Below, piece by piece: positions 8,616-11,750 of a stretch of 11,750 nucleotides of DNA; the first letter of the stretch is position 1, and each line of letters starts with the position of its first letter. The notes below the pieces were generated by a model, which worked only from the letters and a program-made list of their open reading frames with translations, ran no database searches and was not told the origin of the DNA. The translations under genes were made by a program, and so were the position numbers. The DNA lies in contig CAZSZS010000072.1 in NCBI GenBank assembly GCA_964611275.1, forward strand, positions 1-11,750, in the 5' to 3' direction. Origin of the DNA: WJMT01 sp964611275. Its GTDB lineage: Bacteria; Acidobacteriota; Aminicenantia; Aminicenantales; Aminicenantaceae.

Positions 8616-8944
8616 TAAGCCTTTGAGTCCTTGATAATTTCTCCTATCCCTTTCCAAAGAGATCGGTTGAATTCATTCACCCTTTCTAGGGCTGTGAGTC
8701 CGGCGGGAGTCAGAGAGTAGTAGATTTTGCTGCGCCCTCCTCTTTTTGGGGTTGGGTTTCCCAAATTTTTTTCCACCAGTTTTCTTTTGGCCAGTATATC
8801 CAGCGAGACCCAGAGTCCTCCCAGCTTGAGTTTTTTCCCTGTTCGCTGCTCCACTTCCTTGACGATGCTGACGCCATAGGCGTTGTCCTTAAGCCTGAAA
8901 ATGGCCAACAGCAGTATCTCATCTGCCCGTGATAAGACTTCCAT
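8615..8944 (-). CDS. PadR-family winged-helix transcriptional regulator
   Basis: This 109-residue protein has the compact PadR layout: helices opening with LSRADEILLLAIFRL, then A-Y-G-V-S-I-V-K-E (22-30), a recognition-helix region around G-G-L-W-V-S-L-D-I-L (42-51), and a wing with R-G-G-R-S-K-I-Y-Y-S-L-T-P-A-G (68-82). There is only a short C-terminal helix, as in small PadR_s2-type members. PadR proteins usually repress their own operon and release DNA on ligand binding. The start is well supported by AGGAGA (8951-8956) seven bases upstream of the ATG. Its TAA overlaps the permease ATG, so regulator and permease form one translationally coupled unit. Pairing of small PadR regulators with prefix-domain permeases is a known pattern in Acidobacteriota-type genomes. 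Autoregulation is inferred. Confidence 0.93.
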   Translation of the reverse strand: MEVLSRADEILLLAIFRLKDNAYGVSIVKEVEQRTGKKLKLGGLWVSLDILAKRKLVEKNLGNPTPKRGGRSKIYYSLTPAGLTALERVNEFNRSLWKGIGEIIKDSKA

Positions 8945-8950
8945 TTTAAC

Positions 8951-8956
8951 TCTCCT
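8951..8956 (-). promoter_or_regulatory. Shine-Dalgarno of the padR-like gene
   Basis: AGGAGA on the minus strand sits six to seven bases before the ATG at 8944; it is the strongest ribosome binding site in the window. Confidence 0.75.
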
Positions 8957-8971
8957 GTATATTATTACGAA

Positions 8972-9007
8972 ATTTTAGTAAAAAAGGTTGCAAAAAAATA
9001 TTTTAGT
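8972..9007. repeat. Short direct repeat upstream of the padR-like gene
   Basis: The octamer ATTTTAGT occurs at 8972-8979 and again at 9000-9007, 28 bp apart start to start, in the 95-bp gap that should hold the regulator's promoter. It could be a paired operator half-site, but the surrounding sequence is AT-rich and I found no classical PadR palindrome there. Confidence 0.2.
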
Positions 9008-9039
9008 GTTTGGTTATCGTTATCAAGCCCCAAAAAAGA

Positions 9040-10164
9040 TTATTTAAGAAAAACATTTTGATCCTCAATCATTCCGTTAGTAAGAAAGATCTCCAAATTT
9101 TTTATGAAGTCATCTGCATTTTGGCAATTTGTAAAGAATACATATCCACGCTTATCTTCCTTGTCTATTATAAAATAGGATTGAAAACCATGGTTAAGTC
9201 CTTCATGAAAGTACAGCTTTCCATAAGGAGAGTCCTTTATTCCAAACCCTAAACCCCAGGCTACACTGTCTGTGTATGAAATATAGACCTCTTCATTTGA
9301 TACCGGAATATGTTCGGTAAACATTTCCTTGAAAGTCTCTCTCATTAATCCCTTTTCATTCATAATCGCAATTAAAAACTTTGAATAGTCTATGGCTTCA
9401 GTATGAAGGGAACCTGCTGCGCCAAAATTTTCCAAATCATAATAAGAAGGTTCATCAACAGGTCTTCCATCAATATGACCTTTCACTTTGTGTTTTACTA
9501 AATAATCATTTGTAGAATAATAAGAGTTTTTAAGACCTATTTCCTTACCAACAATTTTTTGAAAATAATCATCCAGATCTTTCAACGTTCTGTTTGTAAG
9601 GTGTGCTATTACTTTTGACAAATATAAATAGGCCTCGCCGGAGTAATAAAACTCCGTGCCGGGAGTACACTTTATATCAAGTTTCCCATCAGGATTAAAA
9701 GCTCTCCAATTTGGAAAACCTGTGGTATGGCTTAATACCATTCTGGCTGTTATTAACTTATATCTTTCATCATATTCAATATCGGGATATGGCAAATATT
9801 TGTACAGATGCGTATCTATGTTAAAAACACCTTGTTCGGACAATTTTAAAGCGAAATATGCAAATAAGGGTTTAGATAACGAACCTGCTTCAAACAAAGA
9901 TTTTTCTGTTACGATTGAAAGAGAATCAATGTTTGCATATCCTAAAGTTCTGTGATAAACAATTTCGGCATTATTAATTATGGCCATTGACAATCCCGTA
10001 ATTTCAAGAGAATCCATTTGCGATTTGAGAAAATCGTCTACGGCTTTACAATTAATTTTTTCACCGCTTAGTGTTTCAATGACTTTATTTTTTTGTTGAT
10101 TGCATCCCCATATTAATAAAAAGCAAGTGAATAACAGTAAATAATAACTTTTTCTTAATTTCAT
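9040..10164 (-). CDS. Lipoprotein serine hydrolase, class C beta-lactamase/PBP-like family
   Basis: The 374-residue product begins with a lipoprotein signal: K/R residues, a hydrophobic stretch, then L-I-W-G-C with the lipidated Cys at 21. The catalytic motifs of the family follow in order: S95-L-S-K98 (SxxK), V-L-S-H-T-T-G-F-P (143-151), Y174-S-G176 at the YxN position, and H320-E-G322 at the KTG/HxG position. Known relatives include carboxylesterases, D-aminopeptidases and PBP4*-like proteins as well as AmpC enzymes. The Gly in place of Asn in motif two and HEG in motif three favour an esterase- or peptidase-like enzyme over a resistance beta-lactamase; the substrate is unknown. The protein probably acts at the periplasmic or outer face of a membrane. 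The gene is visibly more AT-rich than the permeases and has no Shine-Dalgarno before its ATG, consistent with acquisition from an AT-rich lineage such as Bacteroidota, although this is inference. Confidence 0.9.
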   Translation of the reverse strand: MKLRKSYYLLLFTCFLLIWGCNQQKNKVIETLSGEKINCKAVDDFLKSQMDSLEITGLSMAIINNAEIVYHRTLGYANIDSLSIVTEKSLFEAGSLSKPLFAYFALKLSEQGVFNIDTHLYKYLPYPDIEYDERYKLITARMVLSHTTGFPNWRAFNPDGKLDIKCTPGTEFYYSGEAYLYLSKVIAHLTNRTLKDLDDYFQKIVGKEIGLKNSYYSTNDYLVKHKVKGHIDGRPVDEPSYYDLENFGAAGSLHTEAIDYSKFLIAIMNEKGLMRETFKEMFTEHIPVSNEEVYISYTDSVAWGLGFGIKDSPYGKLYFHEGLNHGFQSYFIIDKEDKRGYVFFTNCQNADDFIKNLEIFLTNGMIEDQNVFLK

Positions 10165-10251
10165 AATTTACTTAAAAAGTTTCAAGTAATCTTGATAAAC
10201 AAACAATCGTCCATATTTAATATTTTTATCCTTTAGCGTTAAGATGCCAAC

Positions 10252-10280
10252 AATATAGCATTAAAGTTGACATATGTTAA
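10252..10280 (-). promoter_or_regulatory. Sigma-70-type promoter with extended -10 upstream of the serine hydrolase
   Basis: The minus strand has a TTAACA -35 (10275-10280), a 17-bp spacer and a TATATT -10 (10252-10257) preceded by TGC, giving an extended -10. Each hexamer matches consensus at five of six positions. The predicted transcript start is near 10245, leaving a leader of about 80 bases before the ATG at 10164. Confidence 0.55.
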
Positions 10281-10291
10281 GCAGATGTCAA
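10267..10291. promoter_or_regulatory. Inverted repeat overlapping the hydrolase promoter, candidate operator
   Basis: Perfect 7-bp arms, TTGACAT and ATGTCAA, flank an 11-bp centre. The element covers the -35 hexamer: one arm extends into the spacer and the other lies just upstream of -35. This placement suits a dimeric repressor or activator. The regulator is unknown; the ACAT/ATGT steps recall PadR-type sites, but in the opposite orientation and with different spacing. Confidence 0.45.
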
Positions 10292-10331
10292 TTTTGTTTG
10301 GAATCTTGGGATCGGACAAATCTCTCATAAA

Positions 10332-11453
10332 TCAATCAGCTATGTATCCAGCTCTGTGTGTGATCCTGAAGCGGCCTGTTTTGACTTTCACTTCTATCTT
10401 GTGGAACTTATTATCCGCTTTGTAATCTTTGGGAGTGTAGTAGAGAAGATAATAGTTTTCAGATGCGGCTGAAGCACGCTTGAAGGCCAAGGAGGCGTTG
10501 GCTGAGACATAGGTTTCGCCTCCTGTGGTTCTGGCGATTTCATGAAACGCACTGAATACATCCATGGAGACGTCTGATAAAGACATATGCAGTCCCCCCA
10601 TCTGTTCCATATCAAGCGTACCTACCAACTCCTTTGTTAAGAATATAAAATGAGTGGTTATTTCAGAATCAGCAAAGATCTGTTTTATTTTTTTTGTATC
10701 AAAGGGGATGCTTTCAAGCGTCTCCAGTTCCTCAATTTCTGTAGGCACGGGAATCTCCTCTTTTTGATAGAAAAGAAAGATATGCTTCTGCCCTTGAATG
10801 TGCTTAAGAAAATTTGAAACATTTTCCATTTTATGTTCATCAAAATATTTATAATCTCTAAGCCTTTTGAACATATCTTGAACGAGCATTAGGCTTGTTC
10901 TTCCCGTCAGACCTTCAAAAGAAATGATATCCCGCATAAGACTTTTGTATCCCATATTTCCTTCTATGATGTCTTTCCTTAAAAGGCTCTTCAATTGCCT
11001 GCCGATCCGGTCTTTAGGCATCTGCTTCAAAGCTCTTTCACTCAGATTATAGGATTTAACAGGGCTTGTTACGATCAAGTAATCTCCAGGTTGATAAACC
11101 GTATTGAAAAAATAATCGATCAAATCATTGATCCGGGGAAGCCAGTTAACAACTTCGAATACAAGTACAAAACACCTCGAAACCTCGGGAACAGGGATTT
11201 TTTCTATCTCCGCTGCTTTTTCTTTTCTCTGGACTTCTGTCTTTGTTATGAGATAAACCGCTTCGATCTTTTGTAAAATGCCATCCTCGTAGACTTCAAA
11301 ATCATCAATGGTCAGGCTGTCTATGAATGCATCTCCCTTATAGACACGGACAGGGACCTCGATGTTAATGGCCACCGCTTCATGCTGGATATTTTGGAAC
11401 CCGAGATTAAAAAACAATAATAATAAGATATTTATTAAAACTATATATCTCAT
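10332..11453 (-). CDS. Secreted VWFA-related protein (acidobacterial-type VWFA domain)
   Basis: The 373-residue product starts with a signal peptide (hydrophobic residues 4-19) and then a short beta-rich segment. This segment has the hallmark L-T-I-D-D-F-E-V-Y-E-D-G-x-x-Q-K-I (47-63) of the 'VWFA-related Acidobacterial domain' family. The putative von Willebrand A fold spans roughly 94-335. At its first strand, F-V-L-V-F-E-V-V-N (95-103), the metal-site D-x-S-x-S motif is replaced by E-V-V-N-W, so metal binding is doubtful. Later family landmarks are present: F-H-E-I-A-R-T-T-G-G-E-T-Y (303-315), Y-Y-L-L-Y-Y-T-P (334-341) and K-F-H-K-I-E-V-K-V-K (349-358). The function of the family is not established; many members are numerous secreted paralogues in Acidobacteriota. 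No good ribosome binding site precedes the ATG; the nearest AAGGGG is about 20 bases away. The gene is divergent from rsmA. Confidence 0.85.
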   Translation of the reverse strand: MRYIVLINILLLLFFNLGFQNIQHEAVAINIEVPVRVYKGDAFIDSLTIDDFEVYEDGILQKIEAVYLITKTEVQRKEKAAEIEKIPVPEVSRCFVLVFEVVNWLPRINDLIDYFFNTVYQPGDYLIVTSPVKSYNLSERALKQMPKDRIGRQLKSLLRKDIIEGNMGYKSLMRDIISFEGLTGRTSLMLVQDMFKRLRDYKYFDEHKMENVSNFLKHIQGQKHIFLFYQKEEIPVPTEIEELETLESIPFDTKKIKQIFADSEITTHFIFLTKELVGTLDMEQMGGLHMSLSDVSMDVFSAFHEIARTTGGETYVSANASLAFKRASAASENYYLLYYTPKDYKADNKFHKIEVKVKTGRFRITHRAGYIAD

Positions 11454-11490
11454 ATTCTTTTTAAATGAAATTAACCCCTTTTATAACCAT

Positions 11491-11496
11491 ATTATA
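11491..11496 (-). promoter_or_regulatory. Candidate -10 box for the VWFA-related gene
   Basis: A perfect TATAAT lies on the minus strand about 38 bases before the ATG at 11453, just downstream of a nine-A tract. No good -35 lies at 16-18 bp; TTGCAA occurs only 11 bp upstream. The surroundings are strongly AT-rich, so this is tentative. Confidence 0.3.
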
Positions 11497-11591
11497 TTTT
11501 TTTTTAATTGCAAATAAAAATTTAAAGGTGGCTCTTTTAAAATAAAAAATCTCAGGTGGATTAGAAGAGGAAATAATCATAAAATAAAGTC

Positions 11592-11750
11592 GTGAAAAAA
11601 AATCGCAGGAAAGCCATGGGCCAGCACTTTCTGACCAATCCCTACACGCTCAAAAAGATCATGGACTGCATAGCGCCCCAAAAAAAGGACCTGATCATAG
11701 AAATAGGTGCCGGCAAAGGCTCTCTCACTCGTTTATTAAGTGAAAAAGCC
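11592..11750 (+). CDS. rsmA: 16S rRNA (adenine1518/1519-N6)-dimethyltransferase, 5' part only
   Basis: Only the first 53 codons are visible. They contain the family's N-terminal signature G-Q-H-F-L-T-N (10-16) and the S-adenosylmethionine-binding motif I, I-E-I-G-A-G-K-G-S-L-T (36-46). RsmA/KsgA dimethylates two adjacent adenines in the 3' terminal helix of 16S rRNA during small-subunit maturation. An in-frame TAA at 11580-11582 limits the start to a GTG at 11592 or an ATG at 11616. The ATG has a better ribosome binding site (AGGA five bases upstream), but starting there removes the basic residues that normally precede G-Q-x-F-L, so I prefer GTG. This is a core housekeeping gene, marking the right edge of the minus-strand block. 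Confidence 0.92.
   Translation, partial: MKKNRRKAMGQHFLTNPYTLKKIMDCIAPQKKDLIIEIGAGKGSLTRLLSEKA

Noticed and set aside
10180..10215. Ten-codon leader peptide in the hydrolase 5' region
   Set aside because: An ATG followed by a short frame exists, but the nearest purine-rich site is about 14 bases away and there is no run of one amino acid or attenuator structure.

Overview
The window looks like a bacterial chromosome segment, most plausibly from the Acidobacteriota or the related candidate lineage Aminicenantes. This inference rests on gene content: a protein of the 'VWFA-related Acidobacterial domain' type, and a PadR regulator joined to long FtsX-like permeases that carry a short N-terminal cytoplasmic prefix domain. 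No rRNA, tRNA, CRISPR array, insertion sequence or integrase was seen.

Seven genes lie on the minus strand and one partial gene on the plus strand. Reading the minus strand from the right:
(1) a secreted VWFA-related protein (11453-10332);
(2) a lipoprotein-type serine hydrolase of the class C beta-lactamase/PBP-like family (10164-9040), AT-rich and without a Shine-Dalgarno, but with a good promoter overlapped by an inverted repeat;
(3) a PadR-family regulator (8944-8615);
(4) a large FtsX-like permease coupled to it through a TAATG stop/start (8615-6066);
(5) a paralogous permease after a 312-bp gap (5753-3186);
(6) a hexapeptide-repeat acyltransferase (3070-2309);
(7) a large polytopic GT-C-type glycosyltransferase-like protein that starts with a GTG overlapping the acyltransferase stop and runs off the left edge (2312-1).
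On the plus strand at the right edge is the 5' end of rsmA/ksgA, the 16S rRNA dimethyladenosine transferase, transcribed divergently from the VWFA gene.

Two functional units stand out. The first is the PadR plus two-permease cassette: a small regulator is translationally coupled to a MacB/FtsX-fold permease, and a second permease of the same architecture follows, with no ABC ATPase in the window. The second is the acyltransferase/GT-C pair, which probably decorates an envelope glycan or glycolipid. I see no clearly new system. The items most worth a second look are the ATPase-less permease cassette, the operator-like palindrome at the hydrolase promoter, and the substituted metal-site position in the VWFA-related protein.
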